DNA of 62,500 nt from Symbiodinium natans (Eukaryota; Sar; Dinophyceae; Suessiales; Symbiodiniaceae), in NCBI GenBank assembly GCA_905221605.1, contig CAJNDS010000424.1, positions 1-62,500 of the forward strand, read 5' to 3'. Below the pieces are notes generated by a model. It was given only the letters and a program-made list of their open reading frames with translations, was not told the origin of the DNA and did no database searches. Made by a program: the position numbers and the translations under genes. Below are positions 1-9,952 of the stretch, piece by piece; position 1 is the first letter of the stretch; each line of letters opens with the position of its first letter.

Positions 1-1
1 G

Positions 2-97
2 TGTGATGTCGCAGGACCCGTCGACTTGACGTTTCCGACGATACCGTTTATTGTCGGGTTCTTCACGTTGAGCTTGCTCCTTGCGCTGCTCGGCTGA
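2..97 (+). CDS. Possible 3' coding end of a membrane protein (partial)
   Basis: A frame open from the left edge ends at a TGA (95-97). Its last residues, PFIVGFFTLSLLLALLG, form a strongly hydrophobic stretch that could be a C-terminal membrane segment. About 15 bases on, an ATG frame beginning MGFRSWLPY runs to a donor-like TTG|GTGAGT near 172. Family unknown. The frame is only 31 codons, so chance cannot be excluded. Confidence 0.25.
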   Translation, partial: CDVAGPVDLTFPTIPFIVGFFTLSLLLALLG

Positions 98-1290
98 CGG
101 TTGGTTGAGCGCATGGGGTTCAGGTCCTGGTTGCCTTACTTGTCCCCGTACCTGTTACTACCCAACTTGGTGAGTCCGAAGCCCTACGCCCCATATCCCT
201 GAACCCCTAACATCCCTGAACTCGCACCGGGGACCTCCCGGTAGCGGCCTCGCTTGTCGAGGTTTCGGCTGACGAGTGCGCAGACGCGCACTGCGAGGGC
301 CTATGATCTCTGGGACGATGTCGTGAGCACGTGCAGGACCGGTACAGTACAACATACTGTAATGTCGCGTAATGCAATATAGTAATGTATGCATATCGTA
401 ACAATAGGGGCGCCCTTTATGCCAAGTAATTGGGAAACCCTCGAAGTATGTGCCCCCTTTTGAGGATGCCCCCCACCCCCCACCCCCCACCCACCCCACC
501 CCCAACAGTTTCGACACTTGCTGGAAATAGACAACGACTGATCCAAAGCATCAGTGAATCATGCATGACCATCTGGCACGAAAGATCACGTAGCCCATCC
601 TTAAACCCTAAAGCCCTTAAGCCCCAAGCCCCTAAGCCCCCCCAACCCTCAACCCAAACCCCTACACACTAACCCCCCCCCCCCCCCCCAAAAAAAAAAA
701 AAAAACAAACAATCCGCCTCTCCGGTTGCCAGGAGCCTGCTGGGGTTCAAGACCAGCTTGCAACGCCACTCGCCTGCCTTCTGCGCGCCCATACTTCTGT
801 CATCTTCTGCCGAGTTTGGCTCACAGATGTTCTTGTCGAAAGTTTGAAGGTCAGGATTGAGGGAGTTTGTTTTTTTTTGGATTGTTGGGGTTGAACCTCT
901 TTTTCTTTTTGTTTCGGTTTGCTTGAGGGGATGCCCCAAGCATGGCGGATGGAAGATACAAGCAGGAGATCACTTCATGGAGCTGGCGCGCTGGATCCCG
1001 GCGTCGCGCGGATGCACATGTGTGCGGTTGTGTATTGCGGACCCTCAACTTCACAACGTCCCAAAGCCCTACCAGCCCCTGCAAGCCCCAAAGAACCCTA
1101 AAAGCCACAAGAAGCCATTTACAAAACCTTATAATTTCCACAAGAAGCTGCCCAACTCTCAGCCCTGGGCCCAGGTTCCCCGCGGCTCTGCTGTGCCACG
1201 TGACCTCCCAGGATCTCAGGACGCAGCTGCGGCGTTCCAGAGGTCCGCAGCATGAGGCCCACGAGGCGCCGCATGTGTCTTTTTTGTTTA
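98..1290. other. No confident gene; C-rich and low-complexity tracts
   Basis: The stretch holds a C-rich tract (472-505), a degenerate CCCTAA-like patch (600-670), and a poly-C run joined to a poly-A run (674-704). Islands around 715-850 and 1165-1255 are GC-rich and open in more than one frame; no frame is clearly favoured. Overlapping frames on both strands cover the rest, without a recognisable domain. Confidence 0.4.
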
Positions 1291-1294
1291 TATA

Positions 1295-1626
1295 GGGTGT
1301 AGGGTTTAAGGGTTTGGGGTTAGGGTTTAGGGTTCAGGGTTTGACTTTGCGCCTCTTTGAAAGGGGCAGCCAGAGGCTCTGATTTGTCTGATTTTGTGTG
1401 CATCCTGTGGCTCAAAACCGAAGAACAAAGAATTCCAGGGAACCCTAAACCCTAAACCCTAAACCCTAAACCCTAAACCCTAAACCCTAAACCCGAAACT
1501 CTAAACCCTAAACCCTAAACCCTAAACCCCAAACCCTAAACCCTAAACCCTAAACCCTAAACCCTAAACCCTAAACCCTAAACCTAAACCCTAAACCCTA
1601 AGCCTTGAACCCCCAACCCTAAACCC
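1295..1626. repeat. Telomere-like arrays, G-strand then C-strand
   Basis: A degenerate TTTAGGG patch (1295-1342) is followed by about 100 unique bases and then a near-perfect CCCTAAA array (1440-1626, about 26 monomers with rare single-base variants). The heptamer period puts a stop codon in every frame within 21 bases on both strands, so the array cannot be coding. Confidence 0.9.
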
Positions 1627-1627
1627 T

Positions 1628-1743
1628 CTGCCTGCCGTCCGGCAGGTCCCGGAGATCGGCGGGCTCACGGAAGCGGAGATTGCGGAGGCACCCCGGAGGG
1701 GGTCAGGGAGGGTGGTCTCTGGTGCTCTGCAACTTGTGCTACT
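1628..1743 (+). CDS. Exon-like island between inverted telomere-like arrays
   Basis: The segment is open throughout in one frame (LPAVRQVPEIGGLTEAEIAE, then a basic stretch). A CAG at 1643-1645 could be the acceptor for an exon starting VPEIGGL. It is bounded by the C-strand array on the left and TTTAGGG repeats (1744-1768) on the right. It may be an internal exon of the gene whose last exon is at 2078. No family is recognised. Confidence 0.35.
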
Positions 1744-1827
1744 AGGGTTTAGGGTTTAGGGTTTAGGGCACGTTGCGGGCTCAACCCCTAAACCTGAAAG
1801 GGCTGAGGGTTGAGGATTGGTGTTGGG

Positions 1828-1908
1828 AACGGCCGGGAGGTGATGAACCGCCCTGCTGGCATCTCGGCGCCGCTCTTCGTCGTGCACAGACTGGCGGCGC
1901 GGAGCTGA
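1828..1908 (+). CDS. Exon-like segment upstream of the 2078 terminal exon
   Basis: A frame containing MNRPAGISAPLFVVHRLAAR runs to a TGA at 1906-1908. It could be an exon of the same gene as 2078-2163 if it is spliced before the stop. The donor is not resolved. Confidence 0.25.
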   Translation, partial: NGREVMNRPAGISAPLFVVHRLAARS

Positions 1909-1969
1909 GAGCAGCAGAGCCATCAAGGGTCCTCAAAAGCTGCTTTCGACCACCCTTCTCACTCCCTGT

Positions 1970-2067
1970 CTCCCTGTCTCTCTCTCTCTCTCTCTGTTTC
2001 TTTCTGTCTTTCTGTCTTTCTGTCTTTCCGTCTTTCTGTCTTTCTGTCTTTCTTTCTTTCTTTCTTG
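1970..2067 (+). repeat. Pyrimidine microsatellite (CT)n/(TTTC)n
   Basis: About 95 bases of CT, TCTTTCTG and TTTC units. It lies directly before the acceptor GTGTAG|TT and could serve as an extended polypyrimidine tract for the exon at 2078. Confidence 0.85.
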
Positions 2068-2077
2068 TTCCGTGTAG

Positions 2078-2163
2078 TTCCGATTGGCCAGGCCATCTCG
2101 AAGAAGATCACCCTATCGGACACCGAGCGCATGGCGATGGATGCGGCGCTGCGCGCGGCTTAG
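2078..2163 (+). CDS. Probable terminal exon of an unidentified gene
   Basis: After a long pyrimidine tract and an AG acceptor (2076-2077) the frame reads PIGQAISKKITLSDTERMAM followed by DAALRAA and a TAG stop at 2161-2163. Its mixed charged/aliphatic composition and GC-rich third positions look like a real amphipathic C-terminus. Two bases precede the first full codon, so the upstream exon should end with one extra base. Family not recognised. Confidence 0.5.
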
Positions 2164-2274
2164 CAGATGTCCTCGGTGAGGGTGTGATGTGCAGCGCCTG
2201 GCGGGCTTCCTGGCGTCCCAGCACCAAGGTCTAAGCTGTCAAACTTTGTTGGCAGCTGTGAGGATCTTCTCGCA

Positions 2275-3254
2275 TCATCTGTGCGACGCCGAGATTTGCT
2301 CTTGGATGCCAGCGCCTGACATTGCATGACAGCTCCCTGCTTGTGCTGCACTCCGCTCCGCGTGCTGAGACACCATTCGGCTACGTGTCGCACACGACTC
2401 GTGCCTTGCAGCAATTGTTGACTTGTGTTCGTGGAGCGGGTACATTTTGTGGCATGCCAAGGATTCCTGTTCTTGTTCCTGGCCCTTCTGCCCCTGGCAC
2501 TCCGGAGCCAGCTGGGCGCCGGGATCCGAGTGGAGGTCCCGTTTCCGGCTTGGGAGAAGTGACAGAGGCTCCTGGTTTTGAAGCCCGGAATTCAGAGTGT
2601 TGCCTGCCGAGATCTTCACGGTGTTTGCCGAGCAGATCGTGGCATACATCTTTCTTGGTCGCCAGGTTGCACTGAAGTACTCTTGAGCTGCACGGAGTAG
2701 ATAACCAGCACAAAGGCTAGCTGATGCCTGCCATGTTGACCTGGAAAGCCTCAGTGTCTGTTTGGTCACCTTGCAGTGCCGGGCTCACGGTGGGGCAGGG
2801 ACAGGGGAACGAGAGGCAGCCTGCACAAGAGGATATGTGTCATAGTCGTGGACAATTCTCATATGAAGTAGACACGCTCAACACCGTTGCTGGTGAGTGC
2901 AGAAATGTGTTGGTGAGCTCAGGCATACAAAGCGTGGCCGTGGCACTGGAGGACACAACTCTAGTGAAGTTGGAAGTCACAGTATCTTCCTGGTGCCTCT
3001 CATCCGAATGCACATGTCCCAAACTAGGTGTCCAAACGAGGGGTCCCCCCGAAAGGCGTGCATATGTTGACACTGGACAAGGCGCCAGGTGTCGTCGAAG
3101 GAAGATATCGTCGTCGTCTTCCATGGGGTGCGTGCGTGATGTGGCCTTGACGGTTAAAGCCAGTGGCTTTAAGTTTGAGTCGCTTGTTTCGTTATCTTTG
3201 TTCCTCTTCGTAGCCAACAATTGCAGTTTTGGCAGATTGTGGGCAAACCCTTAA
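2275..3254. CDS. Overlapping long frames on both strands, coding strand unresolved
   Basis: A roughly 1 kb array-free stretch with open frames of 164 codons (2275-2769, minus), 126 codons (2840-3220, minus) and 176 codons (2724-3254, plus). The minus frame at 2840-3220 contains MEDDDDIFLRRHLAPCPVST and looks slightly more protein-like; the plus frame ends in a hydrophobic run. No domain is recognised and no splice sites decide the matter. Confidence 0.25.
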
Positions 3255-3620
3255 CCTTTAACCCTAAACCCTAAACCGCAAACCTTTAACCCTAACCCTA
3301 AACCCTAAACCCCAAACCATTGACATGTAAACAGTATGTATACCCTGCCGCACCAGGAGCCCTTCGAGCTTCTTCCGGTGTCGCAGATCTTGTCCCAGAT
3401 TGCCCGTGAAAGTCAGGCCTGCACCAACAACCCCTGAACCCATAGATACCCTAAACCAAAGCTCTAGACCCCAAACCCTAAACCCCCTGAACCCCCTAAA
3501 CCCCTTGAACCAAAACCCTAAACCCCCTGAACCCCCTAAACCCCTTGAACCAAAACCCTCAACCCTAAACCCTAAACCCTAAACCCTAAACCCTAAAACC
3601 CTAAAACCCTAAACCCTTTT
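3250..3620 (-). repeat. CCCTAAA arrays with a local 44-base higher-order duplication
   Basis: CCCTAAA patches at 3250-3320 and 3474-3620. Inside the second, a block made of CCCCCTGAA, CCCCCTAAA, CCCCTTGAA and CCAAAACCCT variants occurs twice in tandem (about 3479-3518 and 3523-3562). Variant monomers have been amplified together here. Confidence 0.85.
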
Positions 3621-3637
3621 CAAGCGCCTCCGGGCAG

Positions 3638-3685
3638 GTGTTGCGTGACGAGTGGGACAGGCAGCTGCCATCGGCGTTCCAGTGG
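3638..3685 (+). CDS. Small exon-like island (16 codons)
   Basis: Between a GGGCAG acceptor-like end and a GTAGGG donor-like start, the frame reads VLRDEWDRQLPSAFQW. It is flanked by a CCCTAAA array on the left and TTTAGGG repeats (3688-3735) on the right. The residue pattern is protein-like, but the length is too short to prove. Confidence 0.35.
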
Positions 3686-3735
3686 TAGGGGTTTAGGGTT
3701 TAGGGTTTAGGGTTTGGGGTTTAGGGTTTTGGGTG

Positions 3736-4538
3736 TAGGCTTTTTTCCCAGAGAGCCCAGAACGCCCTAATTTTGACTGAGGGTGTAGAGAGGGAAAATT
3801 TCGCTTGAAATCAGAAGCAGAACCTTAATACGGACTTTTTTCCCCCCACCCCGGGTTCCGGACGCAGGAATGAGATGGAAGACGGCATGTCGAGCCGGCA
3901 GAAGAATCAGGGCCTGCCATGTGACTTGACCACTGGATATGGGGGGTTAAGTGTTTAGATTGCTGTTTTTGGTGAGTGCATAAGGGTCTGCTGAATATTG
4001 GGGTGTGTGTGTACATATGGGGTGCCCTTCTTCGCAGTACTAGTAATATATACCCCACTTCATAGGGTTGAAGTGTGGCTTCCCCAAGGTACAGGTACCC
4101 GATTTTGGGGGTTCGATAAGAAGAGTTGCCAGATATTTGGGGGTGAATGAACACCCACATAAACCGACAGACTTGGGAGGGGGGTGGTCATCTGCCTGCT
4201 AGGATGTGCGAGTTGTGCTTTCTGGCTAAGGGTATTCCTTCAAGCCGTGTCTTGGACGATCTTGGATGGCGTCTTTCATTCGCCGCTTTCCGATGCTTGC
4301 ACAGGGAGTCTTTAAGGCTTCAGCCAGCAAATTCCCGAGACTGGTTCGCAGTGACTCACTGATTGGAGGTTTTACACGTGCCTCCGCCAAGGCGTCCTGA
4401 GTTCCTGTCAAAGAAAGTCGTGACCTCTGTGGTGTCGGAACTGCAATACAGCTGAAGCAAACAACCGAATTCGGGAGGAGGAGGGCACGCTTCATGAATG
4501 TCGCCCAATTCGGGCGGACGCATGAGACACTTGCCCTG
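3736..4538. other. Intergenic or intronic stretch with a dispersed repeat
   Basis: There is no confident gene. The segment 3965-4080 resembles 10330-10440: both run from TTGGTGAGTG through a GT/TA-rich middle to an ACTTCATA motif, so it is a dispersed element. Frames here (for example 3825-4160 minus) are a by-product of that repeat. Confidence 0.5.
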
Positions 4539-4619
4539 TACTTGGAGGTTCATGATACTTATTAGCTTATTCTTACTGTACTTATAACCATACTAATAAG
4601 TACCATGAACCTCCAAGTA
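4539..4619. mobile_element. MITE-A copy 1 (81 bp)
   Basis: The element starts TACTTGGAGGTTCATG and ends with its inverted complement. The inverted arms are about 26 bp with two mismatches and the middle is AT-rich. TA lies at both outer ends, so it could be part of the arm or a TA target duplication. The same arms recur at 4900, 23313 and 50165. No transposase is encoded. Confidence 0.85.
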
Positions 4620-4746
4620 GCTCTTTCGCCACTGCCTCTCCTGGTGCTGTGTCACAGGGAGCGTGGCCTGTTCTGGTGCACGCCGAAGTTTGGACCGACG
4701 CACCTCCAAAGTTTCCAACCACCCAAAGCCCTGCAAAAAAAACAGA

Positions 4747-4815
4747 CCCTAAGCCCTAAACCCTAAACCCTAAATCCTAGACCCTAAACCCTAGATCCCC
4801 GGACCCCAAGCCCTG
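4747..4815 (-). repeat. Degenerate CCCTAAA array
   Basis: About nine monomers with scattered substitutions (CCTAGATCC, CCCAAGCC types). Confidence 0.8.
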
Positions 4816-4899
4816 AGTTTAGTTGCAAGGGAGCCAAAGCTTGGCTCCAAGCTGGTGACGCGCCGTGCAGCAGAGCGTTGTACAAATGGCCCATCTTTG

Positions 4900-5010
4900 C
4901 TTGGAGGGTCAGGGTACTTTTGACAGTTTACTTATAACTCACTTGGGGGATTTTGGGGGGGCTCATAAGTACAGTTATAACGGGGGTTATAAGTACCCTG
5001 AACCTCCAAG
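4900..5010. mobile_element. MITE-A copy 2 (111 bp)
   Basis: It begins CTTGGAGGGTCAGGGTAC and ends GTACCCTGAACCTCCAAG. The middle carries ACTTATAA and TTATAAGT motifs, also in inverted order. This copy lies only 280 bp from copy 1 and has diverged from it (GGTCAGGG instead of GTTCATGG). Confidence 0.8.
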
Positions 5011-5121
5011 TGTTCCTGCCAGAGGCATTCGCCTCAAAAGCAGGAAAAAAGGCAACCGGTCGCCTTGTGCAGGGGTAGGTTTGAGCATAGGTTTTAGAAC
5101 CTATTGCCCTTAATCCCCTAT

Positions 5122-5652
5122 TTAATCCAATTGGAAACTAATTTTTTTATAGGCCCCCAAACCTACCCCAGGTAGCTTGTGAAGTGTTGTGAGGTCTCCC
5201 GCCGAACTGAAGGGTGCCGAAAACATGGGCATCTTGGGATACCTTACCTGGCACCATGCCCGCTTTGTGGCGGTCCCCCTGCATGCCAGACCGAACAGCG
5301 ACCTCTGGATGGTGGGGGGAGGTTGGATCCAAGGTCGCTTCTTTATCGGATTGACCAAAAAATCTGCCGAATAGAATACCTTTTCCTGGATCCGCGCTTG
5401 TCCATCGATTCCATCGACAATGTATAGCAGTGCCTTTCGACGTAATCTTGTCAGGGATGGGGCGTTGCGCTCAAACTGTCCTATGACGCCCCGGATGAAA
5501 GCCTGGACTCTTGCCAGGTAGCTTCGTGAAGAAGCAGTATTCTTGAGGTCTTGCGGGAAGGCGAACTGCTGCCACTGCGGCCATGAGAAGGGCAAACTAT
5601 GTCGGTATTTTCGCCTTCCCGAGCGCAAATGTACCAGAGACGTGCGCGGCAC
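5122..5652 (-). CDS. Hypothetical open frame, 176 codons
   Basis: This is the longest frame in an 800-base array-free segment. It contains KALLYIVDGIDGQARIQEKV and is moderately protein-like, with mixed charged and hydrophobic residues. The start is uncertain because upstream codons are non-ATG. Shorter plus-strand frames overlap. No family is recognised. Confidence 0.3.
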   Translation of the reverse strand: MPRTSLVHLRSGRRKYRHSLPFSWPQWQQFAFPQDLKNTASSRSYLARVQAFIRGVIGQFERNAPSLTRLRRKALLYIVDGIDGQARIQEKVFYSADFLVNPIKKRPWIQPPPTIQRSLFGLACRGTATKRAWCQVRYPKMPMFSAPFSSAGDLTTLHKLPGVGLGAYKKISFQLD

Positions 5653-5917
5653 GTAGAGACAACGTAGAGAACACGTAGAGGCCGCCGCCCTGAGGTGCGG
5701 TGCAGCTGTACAGCTGCCCTTCGCAGGCTTTTGGCGGCCGTGTGGTTCCCGGCACAGATCTCGTCAGCATTCGCCGGCCGAGATGTGAACTGAGTCAATG
5801 GCTCTTATGGCTCCTATATTCGTTTCCTCATGCTGCAGCCGCCTGCAGCTGGAAAAAGTGAGTGGGTTGCTGCCGGATGGGCTCACTAGTGCTTGGCTTG
5901 CAGCTTGTGGCTGACAT

Positions 5918-6018
5918 CCTTAAACCCTAAACCCTAAACCCCAAACCCAAACCCTAAACCCTAAACCCTAAACCCTAAACCCTAAACCCTAAACCCTAAA
6001 CCTAAACCCTAAACCCTG
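5918..6018 (-). repeat. CCCTAAA array
   Basis: About 14 monomers, nearly perfect, with CCCAAACC-type variants at the left end. Confidence 0.9.
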
Positions 6019-6402
6019 CTTGGCAGCTGGGTGCTCAAGCACGCCCATGCGCCATGGGGCGCGTGAGGCGCCGGCGGCCGGCCTCCGTGGTGAAACGCAA
6101 GGCCGGGCCAGGCAGGCTGAAAGGGGGGCGGTCTTTCAGCTGCATGTCTTGGCGGCTGTTCTTTGAGGCCTCAAAGCTCACTGCAACGATCCTCGGCTGC
6201 ATCCGAAGATCACGGCGCTTAGACGCTGGAAGCCACAGCAATGAACTCGTGCCCAAAGCCAAGAGATGTACAGTAAAGGAATGGGGGAATTGGGGTCCCA
6301 ATGTACTCCCTTCAAGGGGGAATCATATGGCCACTTCCCGGAAATTTGGGTTTCTTTTGGGTAGAAGGCGGCCCCCAAATTTTTCGGGTACCCAGAAAAG
6401 GG
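6019..6402 (+). other. GC-rich island and short inverted repeats
   Basis: A plus-strand frame from ATG 6054 (MGRVRRRRPASVVKRKAGPG) is basic and open for 117 codons. Its second half covers a hairpin-rich stretch (6280-6390) with repeated CCCAAATT/AAATTTGGG motifs, so only the first about 70 codons could be real. Confidence 0.25.
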
Positions 6403-6478
6403 CCTAAACCCTAAACCCTAAACCCTAAAACCTAAACCCTAAACCCTAAACCCAAAACCCTAAAAAAAGGTGGGGGGT

Positions 6479-6556
6479 AGAAGGTACCTGATCCTGGCCT
6501 CGGCCTCCGCGTCGCTGCCCGTCTTCGCGGCCCCTTCTTCGTGCCGCCGATCCCAG
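6479..6556 (+). CDS. Exon-like island ending at a GT donor next to TTTAGGG
   Basis: The frame contains YLILASASASLPVFAAPSSC and ends TCCCAG|GTTGGG, with the TTTAGGG array (6558-6653) starting in the donor region. The left flank is a CCCTAAA array (6403-6465). A second frame is also open, so the phase is not certain. Confidence 0.35.
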
Positions 6557-6557
6557 G

Positions 6558-6653
6558 TTGGGTTTAGGGTTTAGGGTTTAGTGTTTAGGGTTTAGGGTTT
6601 AAGGTTTAGGGTTTAGGGTTTAGGGGATTAGGGTTTAGGGTTTAGGGTTTGGG
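6558..6653 (+). repeat. TTTAGGG array
   Basis: About 13 monomers with a few TTTAGTG, TTAAGG and GGGGATTAGG variants. Confidence 0.9.
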
Positions 6654-6659
6654 AGACAC

Positions 6660-7525
6660 GAGTCCCTTGAGGACCAGATGAACCCTAGAATTGGCATCGT
6701 CTACCCTATACTACTGCATTTCCTATTAAGGTACCTGAACCATAAACCCCTTTTAGGGTTCATTTCGTCTCCAAGGTTCTTCCCCTCCAGGTACCCTATG
6801 TATAGTATATCCCTAAAGCTTCTTTTTGGGAACCCCTTTAAGGCCCAAGTATGTATTATGTAGGTACATGGACGCGTAGGGATCGCAGGGACCTTAGGAA
6901 CCCCAAATGCCGTCCTTAGTAAGAGGCCCATCTTCTCAAGAACTGACCGCAAGGAAGTTTCCAAAACTCAGGCCCCCCGTCTTTCTTGTACCCCTAGATG
7001 GTAGAGCAGAAGCCGTTCAAAAAAGACACAATACAAAGAGGCCCTAATTTGTCGATACCCCCCACGAATGGATTCTGGGTGTCCGACGTCGTCAGGTGTG
7101 CAGCCGTCTGTACCAGGGTCACACGCTCTCGGGACGAGCGCAGGTGCAGGCTCCCTCGCTCTTTTCCGCCATCCTTGGGGGCGAAATTACCTCTGGACTT
7201 GGAACCATAAACCCTTTTAGGGTTCATTTATATTGTCCCCAAGGATGTGGAGCAGGAGCATTTCTTCTTAAGGGGTTCCCTGACAGGTCCTGTTTGCAAC
7301 AGTGTTCCTGTACACGAAGCACATCCCCGGCCCTCATATGGAGTATCCTTCATGTGGTGATATAGAAAAGCTATATCAGTCATAGCAGTCGTAATATGTC
7401 ATAATGCTCGTAATAGCGATAGCAATGGTGAGAGTAATTATGATAGTCGCAATAATCGTAGTAACACTGGTAATAGTACTGGCAATATAGGAGTATTAAG
7501 TCATAATGATAGTCTTGGTGCTAGT
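6660..7525. other. Array-free stretch with short dispersed repeats
   Basis: A motif around AACCATAAACCC, CTTTTAGGGTTCATT and CCAAGG occurs at 6731-6772 and again at 7199-7243; its core is a tiny C-strand/G-strand telomeric palindrome. 7380-7530 is a degenerate AT-rich repeat of GTAATAG/GATAGTC-like words. No gene is supported. Confidence 0.45.
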
Positions 7526-7626
7526 TTGGGATGTTTACCCTTGTGCTGACAGTCCTTCATAGGGATTATGGTACCCCCGATTATAATCCCTATGAAGGAC
7601 TCTTACTATAACAGGGAACAGCCCAA
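7526..7626. mobile_element. MITE-B copy 1 (about 101 bp)
   Basis: The element starts TTGGGATGTTTACCC and ends GGGAACAGCCCAA. Inner arms AGTCCTTCATAGGGATTAT and ATAATCCCTATGAAGGACT are inverted copies of each other. The family recurs at 23686, 27193 and 37274, with a half-copy at 60131. Confidence 0.85.
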
Positions 7627-7651
7627 GTACTAGTAAGCAACTCTAGACTTC

Positions 7652-7774
7652 GACTTCGAGGCCCTGGACCGGCGGAGGCTGTGCCGGAGGGCATTCGGTG
7701 GCGCCTTCGACGGGCTGGGGCAGTCGCTGGGACGCATTGAAGCGACGCCAAAGCCCGAATGCCTAAACCCCTAA
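7652..7774 (+). CDS. Exon-like island, stop supplied by CCCTAAA-like bases
   Basis: The frame reads DFEALDRRRLCRRAFGGAFD followed by GLGQSLGRIEATPK and runs into a CCC TAA stop in the repeat. Composition and third-position GC favour coding. It may be spliced before the repeat. Family unknown. Confidence 0.4.
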   Translation, partial: DFEALDRRRLCRRAFGGAFDGLGQSLGRIEATPKPECLNP

Positions 7775-7861
7775 AACCCCTGAAGCCCCTGGGAAATCTG
7801 AAGGGTTGAGACCACAAGTCAGAACCAGCCCAGGGTTGTCCGGCCTGGCGGAGTGGGGCGG

Positions 7862-8030
7862 TTTAAGGGGGTGGGTGCAAGGGGGTGGGTTTAAAGGGGT
7901 TTTTGGGGGGGTTTAAGGGTTTAAGGGTTTCAGGGGTTTCAGGGCTTTCAAGGGGTTTCAAGAAGTTTCAGGGTTTCAGGACTTTCCGGGGTTTCAGGGG
8001 CTTCAGGGGTTTCAGGGGTTTTAGGGGTGC
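7862..8030 (+). repeat. Degenerate TTTAAGGG/TTTCAGGGG tract
   Basis: A G-strand telomere-like tract in which 9-10 base variants (GGGTTTCAGG) have replaced the heptamer. Because the period is close to 9 it stays open in one frame and would encode a GFRGFRG repeat, which I regard as an artefact. Confidence 0.8.
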
Positions 8031-8210
8031 CTCCGCACATGTAGTGCTGACGCTTCAGCTCCTGGTGCTTCGACTAAGGCTGCTGACCCTGGGCCTCGCA
8101 CTTTCCCCAGCCATCATCTACGAGGTCGCAGCAGGACTTGACAGCGAAGACATCAGTGCAGCATACCTGGTCACGTCTCACTGGGGCGATCGTACTTCCT
8201 GGTTTTATCG
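8029..8210 (+). CDS. Exon-like island with a hydrophobic segment
   Basis: The frame continues HVVLTLQLLVLRLRLLTLGL and then IIYEVAAGLDSEDISAAYLV: an about 20-residue hydrophobic run followed by an acidic stretch. This could be a membrane-protein exon. A following exon (8245-8405) is in another frame after a CCTGCAG acceptor. Confidence 0.35.
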
Positions 8211-8244
8211 ACTTTGTGTTTTGGTTGGGATTACCATCCTGCAG

Positions 8245-8405
8245 GATGGATGCCCGCAGATGAAGCACTCGACGGCAAGGCCGGCGAGGCCGGCCAGGCC
8301 GGCGAGGTCGTTCGCTTGACTGGGACACCGCTGGAAGTCCCGACGCCTGACGACTCTCGGCAGCACAGGGGCTTGCCCTGTGATTTCGAGCCCCGCCATC
8401 CCTAA
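8245..8405 (+). CDS. Exon-like island with C-terminal stop
   Basis: After ATCCTGCAG the frame reads WMPADEALDGKAGEAGQAGE, then VVRLTGTPLEVPTPDD, and ends at TAA 8403-8405. It could be a terminal exon following 8029-8210. The Gly/Ala/Glu repeat reflects a short GGCCGGCGA duplication. Confidence 0.35.
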
Positions 8406-8458
8406 ACCCCAAACCAAGGGGGACCTGGGGGGGCCAGACCCTAAACCCCAAACCCCAG

Positions 8459-8575
8459 GCCCAGGCCGTCGAGAAGTGGGAGGATGGCGAGGACGACATT
8501 TCAAGGCTGGTCTCAACCTTGGAGCAGCTGGCGCAGCGGCTGGGAAGCTCCGACACATTTCTCAGGCGGGTCCGG
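8459..8575 (+). CDS. Exon-like island with GC donor
   Basis: CCCCAG precedes the frame AQAVEKWEDGEDDISRLVST, then LEQLAQRLGSSDTFL, ending CTCAG|GCGGGT (GC donor). The pattern is that of an amphipathic, possibly coiled-coil helix. The right flank is a C-strand array (8607-8745). Confidence 0.45.
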
Positions 8576-8606
8576 TGCTTGGGGGGGGGCCTTTTTTGGG
8601 GGCCCC

Positions 8607-8745
8607 TAAACCCTAAACCCTAAACCCTAAACCCTAAACCCTAAACCCTAAACCCTAAACCCTAAACCCTAAACCCTAAACCCTAAACCCTAAACCCTAA
8701 ACCCAAAACCCTAAACCCAAAACCCTAAACCCTAAACCCTAAATA
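8607..8745 (-). repeat. CCCTAAA array
   Basis: About 20 near-identical monomers, with two CCCAAAA variants near the right end. Confidence 0.95.
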
Positions 8746-8757
8746 GGGCCCATTCGG

Positions 8758-8870
8758 GTTGAGGCTTCTTTGCAGACCTATTTCGGCCTCTTTTTCGGGC
8801 TGGAGCCGCTCCCCGCCTCTCGCGAAAAAGCGCTCCGCAAGCCCGCAAGCCTCTCTCCCGCTCTTCCTCT
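8758..8870 (+). CDS. Exon-like island between inverted arrays
   Basis: The frame VEASLQTYFGLFFGLEPLPA, then SREKALRKPASL, is open across the island between a C-strand array (8607-8745) and a G-strand array (8876-8955). The pyrimidine-rich right end could instead be intronic. Confidence 0.35.
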
Positions 8871-8955
8871 TTCTTTAGGGTTTAGGGTTTAGGGCTTAGG
8901 GTTTAGGGTTTAGGGTTTAGGTTTTAGGGTTTAGGGTTTAGGGTTTAGGGTTTGA

Positions 8956-9820
8956 GAGAAAAGAGAACGCGAAAGGCTCCGTGCCTGGCGATCTGGGTCA
9001 GCTTCCCCTGCTAAAGAGAGAGAAGGCTCCCTGCTTGCCGCTCTCTGCTCCCTCCCTCAGCTCCCTCAGCTCCTTCAGCTCCCTCAGCTCCCTCTTCCTC
9101 TCTCACCTCCCCCCTTCTTTCTTTACCGCTCTCTGAGAAGTTAACTGTTCTCTGATACTACTCGTAGTGCACTCTCTCAGCATCCCTTTTCCCCAGCGGG
9201 TCGGCGTGGCCAGCAGCTCTGGCGCATGCTGCGCAAAGAACCCGCCCGTCTGGAGGAATGTCACCTTCACTTGCCGAGCACAACTCAGGACCGTTCCAAC
9301 TGTCCCCCCGCAAAAACAGGGGGGCAGCCTCAAAAAGACCACGAAGGCATTGCCTGATTACTTTTTCAGGAGTCCTTCTTTGCCACACATATCCAGATAA
9401 CACAGATGCTTGTCTTTCCATATCTTTTCCTTGGAGAGTACGAGAAGGTGCCCCTTAAGTGGATCAGCCATTGAGAACCGATGCGGCATTTGATGCAAAA
9501 AATCCCCCGCGCTTAGGCTATCATGGCTTGACTATCAACACCAAGGAAAAATTAAGGTGGCTATAGCTGCTAGCCGCTGGCCTTCACGATGTGAGCATTT
9601 AAGCAAACATCCTGGAGCCTGTGACTTTACACCCCGTAGCCCGGAAGCCAGTTTGTCTTACAATTACAATTGTAACCTACTACTTCAGACCTCACACCTC
9701 GAAACCAGGCCGCAGGATGCGCGTGTTGGCTAGGCCTACTTTGGTGCCATGAGATGAGAAGAAAAAAAATAACCAGATTTTCTTTGTTCGTAGACGAGAA
9801 TGCTGCGACATTCAAGGCAG
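8956..9820. other. No confident gene; (CTCAGCTCC)n minisatellite
   Basis: 9045-9100 is a short tandem of CTCCCTCAG units. Overlapping frames of 60-87 codons on both strands (9103-9458) have no recognisable features. Nothing else is seen. Confidence 0.45.
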
Positions 9821-9824
9821 GCTG

Positions 9825-9842
9825 GTCCAGTGGTTAGGTTTG
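9825..9842 (+). other. tRNA-like A-box motif without a B-box
   Basis: The words GGTCCAGTGGTTAGG match the 5' part of a tRNA-Glu type gene and its internal A-box. No matching B-box (GGTTCGA) or acceptor arm follows, so this is not a tRNA gene. It could be a relic or the head of a SINE. Confidence 0.35.
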
Positions 9843-9952
9843 GGGGGAGATCCATAGCCAACACACAACAAGTCCATAGCCAACAAAAGGTCTAAAATGG
9901 GTTGCCCGGATTCTGCCCAGTCCCTAGGAAATAGCACAGTTGGGGTTCTAAA

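Noticed and set aside
9825-9900. A tRNA-Glu gene
   Set aside because: Only the A-box half matches; no B-box, anticodon arm or acceptor pairing can be found.
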